The notes beneath the pieces are model-generated. The model did not search any database, had not been told where the DNA came from, and saw only the letters and a program-made list of their open reading frames with translations. Positions 33,001 to 35,226 of a stretch of 35,226 bases of DNA are shown piece by piece; the first letter of the stretch is position 1, and each line of letters starts with the position of its first letter. This stretch comes from Elusimicrobiota bacterium (lineage in GTDB: Bacteria > Omnitrophota > Gorgyraeia > Zapsychrales > Fredricksoniimonadaceae). The stretch is taken from contig JAAYZZ010000084.1 of NCBI GenBank assembly GCA_012514595.1, forward strand, positions 1-35,226, written 5' to 3'. Position numbers and translations under genes: made by a program.

Positions 33001-35226
33001 AAACCTTCTTGTACGCGATCTTCCCCTGCACGCGGATGACCGCCATATCGAGCTTGAGGAGCGCGACCGCAAAGAGCGGCGGGATCAGATGCCCGTGATT
33101 CGGGGGATTCCCTGTGATGGGAAGGAACCCGACCTGGACCTCTCGTTCGGGGGCCGCATCATGAAGGGCCACAGGACCGTCATCCTCGATCGAATGCTTC
33201 AGAAGATTCATGCGCAAAAGCGGATCGCTTTCCCCCCGACGGACATTCTCCGCGATCATGCCCAGGCACCTCTGGTAGGCCCGGAGGATCCGGCCGTTCA
33301 GGAACCGGTCGCTGCGCTGTTTGACCAGGGGATCGGCCGCGATCTGCTGGGCCTCGATCTCGCGCCAGACCTCCTCCACGGCTTCCGAGGCGCTGATATG
33401 CCGGGTCGCGGGGTCCTCTCCTCGACGGGCCCTGAGCCAGTCGCGCAGCACGGCCTCCCGCGAGGCGTTCTCCTCCTCGGTCAGATCGAACTCCGGCCCG
33501 TGGGTCCGAAGCGCGCGGATCTCATGGCCAAGGCTCAGGGCGATCTCAAGGAAGGTGGCATAGGCAGGATAGGAGGTGCTGACCAGAATATGCTCCTGGC
33601 CGTCACGCTCAACGGTCGTGGCCAGGAATCCCTGGAGCGGCGCGCCCTTCAGGAGCCCCGTGCGTCCCATCCAGCGCAGTTTCGCGGCCGCCTGGCCGTC
33701 CCCGGTCTCCTCGAGCCCGCGGGCCATCAGCTCCCACATCTCCCGGGGGATCTCCGTGACCTTGGCCCAATCCAGTCGGGCGAGACCTCTCCTGACGATC
33801 TCCTCCGGGGAAAGGCGCCGAAGGTCCGGCGACAGGATCAAGGAGGGGATCGGCCGGGCCGGATCCTTCTTCGAAGAGCGTGGCGTCTTCACCCGTGCGA
33901 TCCCCAAAAGGATCCTGCGCAATCCGCCATCGGTCACCTGGGAAAGAGGAAGAACCGGCGGCGGGAACATCGGATGAAGGTGGATAAAGACCCGGGTCCT
34001 TGAGAAGATCTCCTGGGCCGCTCCGACCAGCTCATCGAGAACGTCACCTTCCTCGACCTGAACTTCCCGGGCCTCCCGATCGCCCGTGTATTCAAAACCG
34101 ATCTTAACGTCAATATCCGAAGGGAGATCCCAAGAGGCCGCAGAGGAATCGGCCGCATACTTGCGCACCAGTGCGCCCATAAAGGCCTCGAACGTCCACG
34201 GCTCCGGAACGGTCCCGATCTCGGCATGGCCCTGGGCGATCCCGTCCGCGATCCCGACGATCAACGGCCGTACGAGCCCCTCACGCCGCGCGATCTCCCG
34301 AACGCGCTCCAATAAAAGATCGAACGCCTCCTGGTATCGGGAACTCAAGGCCCCGAGGTTCAAGGCTGAAGCATCATTCTCCCGGACCGGATCCTCCGGG
34401 ATCTTATCGGGGTGTGTCACCACGACCATGGTCGTGGTGGGCGTCATGTCCGCCCGTTTTCTCAAGACAACGCCGGGAATGCCCTCTCCCCGGGCATCCA
34501 CGAAGACGATCTCGCCCCCTCGTGTCCGGATGTCGGCGGCCTGGGTCACGACGCGGATCAAGGTCTCCCCGTACTTCGCGCGGTCCTTGAAGTTCGAGAT
34601 GAATTCCTCGTTCTCGTCGACCATGCGGGCGAAGACCGTATCAGGGCCGAAGACAGGATCAAAGCCCGCGCGCAGCAACAGCACATAGCCCTTCACAAAG
34701 GCCCGGAGATCCCCGCTCTTCCGGGCCGGGATCAAAAGCACGAAGTAGAGATAGAACCATTCGCCCATGCGTCCGAAATTCTTTTGGAAGAACTCCAGGT
34801 CTGCAGGCCTGATCTCTCCGGAGGAGACCAGATCGGCGACCGCGCGGTCAAAATCCGCCAGGTACGACCCATCGGTCCGCGCCGGATCAAGCCATGCCCC
34901 CATGATCCGTGCGAGCCTGCGGCGGGCACCAGGACCCGCCTCCTCACGGAAGGCCCGCTCCGCGGCCTCCCTGTTCGTCGTCCCCTCGACAGAACGACGC
35001 ATCAGGTCCGCCACAAAGATCAGATATTCAAGCGCATTCGCATGACTCAGGCCCTCGCCGTTCCCCGCTGCATCTACCGTCCAGAAAAGGATCGTGTCTC
35101 CCAAGAATTCGTCAAGACGGTTCGGGTCGATCGCTCCGGCGGGCGCGAGATGGGCCGCGACATCCGTATCATCAAAAAGCTCAAAGGCGCTGGTCAAAGG
35201 ACGCGAGGCCGCGGCATGCCCCGGGA
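1..35226 (-). CDS. Giant multidomain protein, internal portion (both ends outside window)
   Basis: A single minus-strand frame, made of forward triplets starting at positions 2, 5, 8 and so on, is free of stop codons across the entire window. This gives at least 11,741 codons, with translation running from high to low coordinates. I translated it and checked the frame in many places, including the AT-rich patches near 25.8 kb and 31.0 kb; it never breaks. The product has normal globular composition and carries catalytic motifs of many enzyme families in one frame: NHGH, GGSGSGKT, two GGAGYVG/YxxxK epimerases, DHHK, GDLHGD/GNHE, DFDGV, HDIGKK, CRWACHHC and HGLHARPA. Five hydrophobic clusters imply membrane anchoring. 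No start codon, ribosome binding site or stop can be assigned. Genes of this scale are known from Omnitrophota. I do not recognise a named gene, and the overall function is unknown. Individual domains are listed separately. Confidence 0.96.
2..532 (-). other. Unassigned segment running off the window edge
   Basis: About 177 residues after the Cys-rich motif. It contains HDELVAIARFSGPEDRIDLAWG, VDEVVLLTATVDKKSG and ASADVKRGQLIRIASFLW, an alpha/beta pattern with no recognised motif. The frame remains open at the left edge, so the protein continues beyond the window. Confidence 0.5.
533..574 (-). other. Cys-rich motif directly after HPr
   Basis: The sequence CCPDECFPEKCGHC has five Cys and one His in 14 residues (C-C-x3-C-x4-C-x2-C) and follows the last HPr helix by only a few residues. 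The density suggests metal binding, such as zinc or iron-sulfur, or a redox role. No known HPr carries it. Confidence 0.6.
602..847 (-). other. HPr (PTS phosphocarrier) domain
   Basis: About 82 residues, close to the 85-88 of free HPr. After a first strand (SFVVSW) comes DHGLHARPASAFARL, with the active-site His codon at 803-805 that in HPr receives phosphate from enzyme I. Later, SATSVMDVLSVGAWTG matches the KSIMGVMSLGA segment, and keeps the Ser that HPr kinase phosphorylates in many bacteria. The domain ends with a strand VVIRIAD and a helix RSRLALMAYDRFF. Free HPr is a soluble sugar-transport phosphocarrier; here it is embedded in a huge membrane protein, with no enzyme I or EII domain in the window. 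Kinase-like and HAD domains are upstream in the same chain. Confidence 0.9.
1289..1387 (-). other. Pro/Ser-rich linker
   Basis: A short low-complexity stretch (TERPQAPAAGLSTIPPSSSS, about 33 residues with its flanks) that marks a boundary between the helical region and the small module that leads into the HPr domain. Confidence 0.7.
1388..2458 (-). other. Unassigned helical region after the kinase-like domain
   Basis: About 357 residues, mainly helix (IAVIKEIAALIRLSGVEIP, AAYIRQRLVRALVRFY, ELRKIDLERMPENVRMILER), with a strand patch VVWRTDGTFEVAMIAFGCC and a late QEIRHEILTHLTEYAKA. The spacing in HEILTH is wrong for a zincin. No family assigned. Confidence 0.45.
2459..3121 (-). other. Protein kinase-like domain
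   Basis: About 221 residues. FSGGSDAAVYI is a Gly-rich loop candidate, VILKDV supplies a possible ATP-contacting Lys, VVQKYVPEV resembles the hinge, and VDWDVKTENYGYD (2645-2668 region) corresponds to the catalytic loop HRDxKxxN with Asp, Lys and Asn kept. SFDLGKII takes the place of the DFG motif. It is shorter than a full Ser/Thr kinase and closer in size to small-molecule or atypical kinases of the same fold. It could phosphorylate a protein, a sugar or an antibiotic-like substrate. The DLG form and missing HRD His leave activity likely but unproven. Confidence 0.68.
3122..4204 (-). other. Unassigned alpha/beta segment
   Basis: About 361 residues between the radical SAM and kinase-like domains. 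It contains strands VAVLLPADAPLQ and TLVARVNGARAGAFGG, a helix IAHEMQAALVEMTHKE, and a strand-rich part NEIVCVRVLSRKM, KVSVETRKNVLEFHFAFYREG. No family recognised; a small partner domain for the kinase or radical SAM module is possible. Confidence 0.4.
4205..5002 (-). other. Radical SAM domain
   Basis: About 266 residues. GEGCRWACHHCIQG carries the CX3CX2C motif (Cys codons at 4916-4918, 4904-4906 and 4895-4897) that holds the 4Fe-4S cluster of radical S-adenosylmethionine enzymes. SNDPLNWSDP follows, typical of radical SAM families where the chain contacts SAM, then RRFGFTTRGW and LLSFHLF strands consistent with the partial TIM barrel, and SLSVTINAAHNIVPGG near the end. These enzymes make a 5-deoxyadenosyl radical for difficult modifications. 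No family-specific C-terminal motif was recognised, so the reaction is unknown. Fusion to a giant membrane protein is unusual. Confidence 0.8.
5003..5701 (-). other. Unassigned segment before the radical SAM domain
   Basis: About 233 residues with strands (VTVLREGVVFLDHL, FKGNVVVTGQLTLVPYVGP) then helices (VLIGFSPKLVLDHVFIVQAFEY, EEMERMDRMFRAYEDIL). It contains no recognised catalytic motif and could form the N-terminal partner domain of the radical SAM module. Confidence 0.4.
5702..6073 (-). other. Membrane cluster 5, about four transmembrane helices
   Basis: Hydrophobic runs IMLLGTASAVAIGVLALWG, AFLMIFFVVDLPLAAMAFV, VVFSILEFTVFAAGILAAVM and WMIGLLVPVLFLIGRAI are seen. Basic residues follow the last helix (LQRGIDRWR). 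The cluster separates the ParB-like segment from the region leading to the radical SAM domain. Confidence 0.85.
6158..6391 (-). other. ParB/Srx-like domain (tentative)
   Basis: About 78 residues: EADVLAEKLRRGDLRG, then VLVWDGTHRLSALNRIGES and VAAHIVW. The arrangement of a strand followed by DGxHRLxAL and a further strand is the signature loop of ParB-like N-terminal domains, which bind nucleotides in ParB and act as small enzymes in relatives. It is short but the loop is well formed. It immediately precedes membrane cluster 5. Confidence 0.55.
6392..7000 (-). other. Unassigned spacer with an HE motif
   Basis: About 203 residues of alternating strand and helix: LLVLIREREDALLLLPDS, FERSHGVRVMAVHLEEKGRLVVVLG, then SLVHEAVAFAGERGGYR and YAQLHAFADRVARR. 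The HE motif resembles the one near 22.2 kb. No family assigned. Confidence 0.4.
7001..7618 (-). other. HD-domain phosphohydrolase, HD-GYP-like
   Basis: About 206 residues. HREESARVGDMAGLLAGELG begins the domain with its first His, and RAHDIGKKVW (HDIGKK, 7484-7501) is the HD motif. The next helices give LHAELT and RHHSYYLGFRP, in the position of HHExxDGxGYP, and ILIVSDHLIARYADRGYKG, matching the IxxVADxxDAxxxxRxY segment of HD-GYP proteins. The family hydrolyses nucleotides or cyclic di-GMP. Metal ligands are present, but the GYP motif is altered to GFRP, so cyclic di-GMP specificity is doubtful. It follows membrane cluster 4, as many membrane-tethered HD sensors do. Confidence 0.82.
7688..8005 (-). 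other. Membrane cluster 4, about three transmembrane helices
   Basis: Three hydrophobic runs, VLLKAVFTLGGILAAGLGLG, SAVLAVGIFGTAYYLLGRLF and ATVLVMLLMAPVIAVLAFWV, are separated by short loops. Basic residues (RRVVRR, then RIRGIRKGHR) flank the last two. It sits between the HAD and HD domains. Confidence 0.85.
8120..8887 (-). other. HAD-superfamily phosphatase domain
   Basis: About 255 residues with all four HAD motifs in order: AVISDFDGVM (nucleophile Asp and DxD, 8852-8866), VPLVQITGRP (motif II Thr), a Lys in CRPKAEALLTLI (motif III) and HVLILGDSLGTRLRPGND (motif IV, GDSxxxxxxxxND). The cap region between motifs II and III is long, as in the Cof/sucrose-phosphatase and trehalose-phosphatase types. 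Family members remove phosphate from sugar phosphates or nucleotides. The active site appears intact; the substrate is unknown, but the sugar context of the protein fits a sugar phosphate. Membrane cluster 4 follows. Confidence 0.88.
9020..9325 (-). other. GNAT acetyltransferase-like segment (tentative)
   Basis: About 100 residues with ALVLFVGGRPQGVVAFRAD, a beta hairpin typical of GNAT strands 2-3, then a strand IAVSDGYYF, a helix AGRLLLNGLIHLLTEAGFDRY and a tail with YRKPRYQKLIGRLLKNYG that resembles the final GNAT part. The QxxGxG/A coenzyme A loop is replaced by SKSGSYLLAG. The domain directly precedes the HAD phosphatase. Confidence 0.4.
9341..13993 (-). other. Very long, mostly helical region
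   Basis: About 1,550 residues, mainly amphipathic helix (Leu, Ala, Glu, Arg) with few strands. The first part near 13.5-13.0 kb has short helical hairpins reminiscent of tetratricopeptide-like repeats (AGETEKAQAILDALMASS), but no exact repeat was seen. The middle part could include coiled coils. Between 10.6 and 10.4 kb there is a more globular patch with VRTIFVIDEFGDFVDVE and FLAHELFADEI. Near 9.6 kb is FLHEAGALVGFDHS. It may act as a scaffold between the two catalytic halves. No family assigned. Confidence 0.5.
13994..14143 (-). other. Pro-rich interdomain linker
   Basis: A low-complexity stretch of about 50 residues rich in Pro, Ser, Thr, Asp, Gly and Glu (PPETSPALPVDAPQGK, then PARPVPGEKMPSPR). 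It has the look of a flexible linker and marks a clear module boundary between the unassigned alpha/beta region and the long helical region. Confidence 0.75.
14144..16957 (-). other. Large unassigned region with Cys pairs
   Basis: About 938 residues without a recognised family. Near the start are clustered cysteines (RMLCCVD, TLCREVRC, RICPWCSV), a possible metal or disulfide site. A helical part with EALIDEMVRILDVANNVGHALHHYVR follows. Further on are alpha/beta stretches (VKIVPERVFFGTGHHDPQV, FLLSFRSPEEI, NIFLFLEYHGWFGDFG, GIFEPHDPIYVEYVDEHG). Composition is globular throughout. It may hold two or three domains, bounded downstream by a Pro-rich linker. Confidence 0.45.
16958..17029 (-). other. 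Membrane cluster 3, single transmembrane helix
   Basis: A strongly hydrophobic run VGMPLLILGLPVVLLFIFW is followed by a very basic stretch (RRVWELFKMRRYRRGRR). The basic C-terminal flank suggests the following segment is cytoplasmic. A single crossing would put the phosphatase on the opposite side unless the helix is a re-entrant loop or pairs with another. Confidence 0.85.
17105..18025 (-). other. PPP-type calcineurin-like phosphoesterase domain
   Basis: About 307 residues holding the full PPP metallophosphatase signature in order: GDLHGD (18002-18019), LGDYIDRRPRGV (compare GDxVDRG), LMGNHEFMALL (GNHE), YLHAGIPVH (compare HGG/HAG) and VTGHTPFHAYH (GH). These supply the two-metal site and phosphate ligands of Ser/Thr protein phosphatases and of bacterial relatives that act on proteins or nucleotides. 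The final Gly of the second motif is Arg. All metal-binding residues are present, so this is likely an active phosphatase. It is followed at once by membrane helix 3. Confidence 0.92.
18080..18592 (-). other. Zincin-like segment with HEILH motif
   Basis: The helix DAILLHEILHVIF carries HExxH (18257-18271), flanked by hydrophobic residues as in zinc metallopeptidases and followed by EGQIWTKSAE, which could supply a downstream acidic ligand. Upstream strands such as KTIAVNMNM would form the edge strand seen in zincins. The size (about 170 residues) suits a small zincin. No named family could be assigned. It lies directly before the PPP phosphoesterase. Confidence 0.5.
18593..19330 (-). other. 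Beta-rich segment after the glycosyltransferase
   Basis: About 246 residues with many short strands (VETEVLCGEARVPLTPV, KVLIRALVQAQG, VTVRVFVPAS, GRVRLAVYAQETG). The alternation suggests one or two beta-sandwich domains, possibly carbohydrate-binding. This is inferred only from the strand pattern and from position after the glycosyltransferase. Confidence 0.4.
19331..21235 (-). other. Glycogen/starch synthase-like glycosyltransferase domain (GT5/alpha-glucan phosphorylase type)
   Basis: About 635 residues. It opens with LYLVSPEITLLSGGLGRVM and ends its first helix with GLEVVFIEPRY, matching the N-terminal KTGGLGDVV and DVRVVMPRY pattern of glycogen synthases. It continues with PVIALNDGQSVLSAA (compare HAHDW), VTTHTYRNRIFG (compare TIHN) and FVNAVSDAHAGDVR (compare VNTVSPTYA). 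The C-terminal half has FALDEQVLLLMAMDVQMQDS (compare the DYDxxLAxxLVQGxDVW segment of alpha-glucan phosphorylases) and GTGAAESTEA where GTSGMKA is expected. The usual Lys of KTGG and of GTSGMK are absent, so substrate or activity may differ. Such enzymes extend or cut alpha-glucans using ADP/UDP-glucose or phosphate. Confidence 0.72.
21236..21907 (-). other. Unassigned helical segment before the glycosyltransferase
   Basis: About 224 residues, largely helical, containing VEDVLTYLEELGLVAFNGE that resembles a winged-helix-like turn, then a long Arg/Ala/Glu-rich helix pair (VQRRSLVRMLRRRFFEGK). It is probably a connector to the glycosyltransferase. No family recognised. Confidence 0.4.
21908..22057 (-). 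other. Membrane cluster 2, one or two transmembrane helices
   Basis: The run NVIAVALGTLLFLGLGGILI followed by AVLFHFF is a strong transmembrane helix. A weaker hydrophobic run with Pro, Gly and Met follows (MAAMFPFFV) and could form a hairpin. Basic residues (SSKGR) precede the first helix. Confidence 0.75.
22058..23068 (-). other. Unassigned helical segment with an HE motif
   Basis: About 337 residues. The first part is helical and Leu/Ala-rich (ALKKLLLHEDAALRDGAAW), perhaps a few HEAT-like helices. Then strands (HRISVFYLDAETLV, GGALLLMPDGQTAIAV) lead into RHEVGEYLARAEGGRK and HALAHAHAERIASW. The last motif recurs elsewhere in the protein. No family is assigned. Confidence 0.4.
23069..24067 (-). 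other. DHH-family domain, manganese-dependent (family II) inorganic pyrophosphatase-like
   Basis: About 333 residues, the usual length of PpaC-type pyrophosphatases. It starts with a strand and VVFADHFDIDAFVSTL, equivalent to HxxPDxDAxxS. The signature DHHK is at 23726-23737. This is followed by EPGASAAFMISQEYR (compare PVGSTATIV) and MMSDTLNFTEN (compare LSDTLxxxSPT), then an alpha/beta tail like the DHHA2 domain. Family II pyrophosphatases split pyrophosphate to phosphate with Mn at the Asp/His site. The first ligand region reads ADHFDID rather than HxNPDxD, so metal binding may be altered. A nearby pyrophosphatase would pull the pyrophosphate-releasing nucleotidyl transfers of the other domains. 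Confidence 0.8.
24068..24709 (-). other. Unassigned basic and helical linker before the DHH domain
   Basis: About 214 residues. It starts with a basic, Ser-rich, probably disordered stretch following the membrane helices, then Glu-rich helices (NWQDYQEALARGDSE, AEEILFETSV, LTRLFLSVHDPK). No family recognised. Confidence 0.45.
24710..25066 (-). other. Membrane cluster 1, about four transmembrane helices
   Basis: Hydrophobic runs PFLFLWLGGTALLAGLHIFW, LSGLFILLAIPLFV, IFAVAFSVLVFLGGFLVF and VAWGFVVVGTVGAF are separated by short polar loops. The sequence just after the last run is very basic (ARRAARGR, then KPSKRSRRKGR), which by the positive-inside rule suggests a cytoplasmic exit. An even number of helices would keep both flanking soluble parts in the cytoplasm. 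Confidence 0.85.
25199..25711 (-). other. UPF0489/arginase-like domain (tentative)
   Basis: About 170 residues with GFGVYIFDSHAKSDLYF, then QLWIDLHSDAYW, and a later strand VHISTSPASIM. The pattern of a strand ending in DxH, followed by a strand ending in DxHSD, is that of the UPF0489 family, which shares the arginase fold and its Asp/His metal ligands. The function of UPF0489 proteins is not established. The metal-ligand spacing looks retained. It precedes membrane cluster 1 by about 40 residues. Confidence 0.45.
25712..26239 (-). other. Unassigned spacer with helical hairpin
   Basis: About 176 residues between the nucleotidyltransferase-like and UPF0489-like segments. It contains a charged linker with Gly, Ser and Arg, helices such as SEADVVREAKRLIRSG and VKAVLSFYEATGKTVQAVRLREML, then a strand GYVLIATNEN and VLVHESHGGRHAENLAVERLYQAW. 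No family was recognised. Confidence 0.4.
26240..27742 (-). other. Sugar-1-phosphate nucleotidyltransferase-like domain (tentative)
   Basis: About 500 residues. After a strand-rich opening (LPVILVINPSGVF) comes HIQLAGRGTRNEPFTHALG, with a lysine nine residues further on in GGKHLI. This resembles the AGGxGTRLxPLTxxxPK nucleotide-binding loop of sugar-phosphate nucleotidyltransferases. It is followed by WILRANDQMLLSTN, in the region where the family keeps its metal-binding Asp. Near the end, ADHSILLHV and TTMGPCLVGAVYDEG look like a beta-helix or strand-rich C-terminal part, common in UDP-glucose pyrophosphorylase relatives. Such enzymes make UDP- or GDP-sugars and release pyrophosphate, which would fit the neighbouring epimerases. 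The loop is not canonical, so I hold this loosely. Confidence 0.45.
27884..28318 (-). other. Linker repeat B after epimerase copy 2
   Basis: The segment repeats the arrangement of linker A: GYGDTNKPV, then TQRTIDAV, then GLKFEILFRMLLAVFESE, followed by an Ala-rich helix. It extends into a longer Arg/Lys/Glu-rich helical part (KDEEARLKARTRTLVTKR) that has no counterpart in A and may be a coiled-coil spacer leading to the nucleotidyltransferase-like segment. Confidence 0.75.
28319..29350 (-). other. GalE-type UDP-sugar 4-epimerase domain, copy 2
   Basis: About 344 residues, the normal length of GalE. It starts with TVLIVGGAGYVGTFLSH (NAD-binding GxxGxxG) and continues with VVVFDNLSGGH, the conserved DNL segment after beta-2, then VVVHTAFY, the catalytic IFSSSCAVYG (28983-29012), and YxxxK in HPYGENKYEVE. 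LRYFNVAGA and TVRDYIDGRDLADAH complete the GalE signature. Every catalytic and cofactor residue expected is present and no insertion is seen. The family converts UDP-glucose to UDP-galactose, or the N-acetyl forms; the actual specificity cannot be decided here. It is the partner of copy 1 in a tandem duplication. Confidence 0.93.
29351..29701 (-). other. Linker repeat A after epimerase copy 1
   Basis: About 117 residues beginning with GYGDEEVPVPP, then a helical stretch with TKNTIEAV and DLQFEILFRFLVNVFESE. The same order of motifs appears after epimerase copy 2 (GYGD, TQRTIDAV, GLKFEILFRMLLAVFESE), so linker and epimerase were duplicated as one unit. The rest of the linker is helical with many Ala, Glu and Arg. 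Confidence 0.8.
29702..31015 (-). other. GalE-type UDP-sugar 4-epimerase domain, copy 1 (with insertion)
   Basis: A short-chain dehydrogenase/reductase-fold epimerase. It starts with VLVIGGAGYVGSHTV, the NAD-binding GxxGxxG motif. The catalytic Ser/Thr segment is FIFSSSAATYG and the catalytic YxxxK is TYGDSKFL (30551-30565). The substrate-binding signatures LRYFNVFG and TPDGTPIRDYI are both typical of UDP-glucose 4-epimerase, which interconverts UDP-glucose and UDP-galactose through a bound NAD. The domain is about 438 residues against about 340 for free GalE. The excess is an insertion near 30.1-30.4 kb. All key residues are present, so activity is plausible. A second copy follows about 117 residues later. 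Confidence 0.93.
30086..30403 (-). other. Insertion of about 106 residues inside epimerase copy 1
   Basis: In copy 2 the segment THLIAWFLKTLANGK runs directly into the substrate loop beginning HLDGS. In copy 1 the equivalent THLVPLLMQL is followed by about 100 extra residues, mostly predicted helix and rich in Leu, Glu, Arg and Lys, before LLLDGS and the shared loop resume. The insertion contains a PYIGMGGLIRIYG patch. It sits next to the substrate pocket rather than the NAD site. Its role is unknown; a regulatory or docking insert is possible. Confidence 0.75.
31040..31591 (-). other. Possible degenerate GHKL ATPase-like segment
   Basis: The layout recalls the histidine kinase/HSP90-type ATPase fold: a helix RLQRIFSDVIEFWV in the N-box position, strands IELYAFDRGIRLVI, then LHNGKPF in the position of the DxGxG box, then GWGPEAMSQIL where a second glycine box would be, and a final strand with GVRIQIDIL. 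The N-box asparagine and the DxGxG aspartate are absent, so ATP binding is doubtful. It could be an unrelated alpha/beta domain. It lies between the P-loop kinase and the first epimerase. Confidence 0.3.
31661..32344 (-). other. P-loop kinase domain, uridine kinase/phosphoribulokinase-like
   Basis: About 228 residues, the size of a uridine kinase. The segment starts with a strand VPVVSI followed by a perfect Walker A, GGSGSGKT (32297-32320), the exact form typical of uridine kinases and phosphoribulokinases. It continues with ILELDWYLRD, in the place of the family's Asp-rich substrate loop, FDFDGAVDLL (compare FDHPDAFD), then VYIFEGKYTN in the place of the Walker B strand VIxEGI. A segment with DLRYRLHDDKNRTAVR corresponds to the region of the arginine-rich lid. 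The family phosphorylates a nucleoside or sugar phosphate with ATP. The exact substrate cannot be read from sequence. It follows an NMNAT-like domain with a short spacer. Confidence 0.75.
32480..33145 (-). other. NMNAT/NadD-like nucleotidyltransferase domain
   Basis: About 222 residues, close to the usual length of bacterial nicotinate-nucleotide adenylyltransferase. The segment opens with a hydrophobic strand and GFLPITGNPPNHGHL, matching the family pattern GGTFDPxHxGH; the NHGH tetrad lies at 33089-33100. Near its end is LSSTRYR (32549-32566), matching the ISSTxxR motif that binds the nucleotide phosphates, followed by a VIPLAAHEFARAHGYY segment like the usual C-terminal helix of the family. 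Members of this family transfer AMP to nicotinate or nicotinamide mononucleotide and release pyrophosphate. The first Gly-Gly is replaced, so the substrate is uncertain and another HxGH transferase is possible. It sits directly before a P-loop kinase domain. Confidence 0.75.
33146..35224 (-). other. Unassigned N-terminal-side segment of the giant protein
   Basis: About 693 residues of mixed helix/strand composition without a motif I can name. It begins mid-protein at the window edge. A helical part (about 35.2 to 34.7 kb) is followed by alternating strand and helix with beta-strand-like runs such as GEIVFVDARGEG and TTTMVVVTHP, then a helical part rich in Glu and Arg leading into the adenylyltransferase-like domain. 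The alternation resembles one or two alpha/beta domains, but no catalytic signature was found. Confidence 0.5.

Noticed and set aside
28598..34003. Plus-strand ORFs 28598-30301 and 31691-34003
   Set aside because: Antisense to the epimerases and to the NMNAT-like and P-loop domains, all of which have clear catalytic motifs on the minus strand.
1..35226. A cluster of separate genes, one per enzyme domain
   Set aside because: No in-frame stop separates any two domains, and there is no intergenic space or frame change. All domains lie in the same frame.
1..35226. Polyketide or nonribosomal peptide synthetase
   Set aside because: No ketosynthase, acyltransferase, condensation, adenylation or phosphopantetheine carrier motifs were seen.
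1..35226. tRNA, rRNA, CRISPR arrays, insertion sequences, promoters or terminators
   Set aside because: No direct repeat arrays, transposase frames or RNA gene signatures were found, and the window has no non-coding gap where they would sit.

Overview
The whole window lies inside one protein-coding gene on the minus strand. Forward-strand triplets that start at positions 2, 5, 8 and so on contain no TTA, CTA or TCA (the minus-strand stop codons) from one edge to the other. The minus strand therefore encodes at least 11,741 consecutive codons, or more than 1.2 MDa, and neither the start nor the end of the gene is inside the window. Other frames on both strands are broken or give biased, domain-free translations. 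I read the product through the window and found recognisable, mostly intact enzyme motifs along its length, so this is a real, conserved reading frame and not a chance opening. Very large genes of this kind are known from the candidate phylum Omnitrophota, which is my best guess for the source. Nothing here is a direct phylogenetic marker, so that assignment is inference.

The protein is not a repetitive adhesin and not a polyketide or peptide synthetase. It is a chain of different, mainly metabolic and signalling domains. From the N-terminal side (high coordinates) to the C-terminal side (low coordinates) I see: an unassigned segment; an NMNAT/NadD-like adenylyltransferase; a uridine-kinase/phosphoribulokinase-like P-loop kinase; a weak GHKL-like segment; two tandem GalE-type UDP-sugar epimerases, each followed by a related linker; a sugar-1-phosphate nucleotidyltransferase-like segment; a UPF0489/arginase-like segment; membrane cluster 1; a DHH family II pyrophosphatase-like domain; membrane cluster 2; a glycogen/starch-synthase-like glycosyltransferase; an HEILH zincin-like segment; a PPP-type phosphoesterase; a membrane helix (cluster 3).

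The second half continues with about 2.8 kb of unassigned sequence, a Pro-rich linker, a very long mostly helical region, a GNAT-like segment, a HAD phosphatase, membrane cluster 4, an HD phosphohydrolase, a ParB-like segment, membrane cluster 5, a radical SAM domain with a CX3CX2C cluster, a protein-kinase-like domain, and an HPr (PTS phosphocarrier) domain with its active-site histidine, followed by a Cys-rich motif.

Together the domains suggest a membrane-anchored mega-enzyme. One half handles sugar nucleotides and glucan (epimerases, nucleotidyltransferase, pyrophosphatase, glycosyltransferase). The other half holds phosphate-transfer and signalling modules (HAD, HD, kinase, HPr). How they cooperate is inference. 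There are no RNA genes, mobile elements, CRISPR arrays, promoters or intergenic regions in the window.
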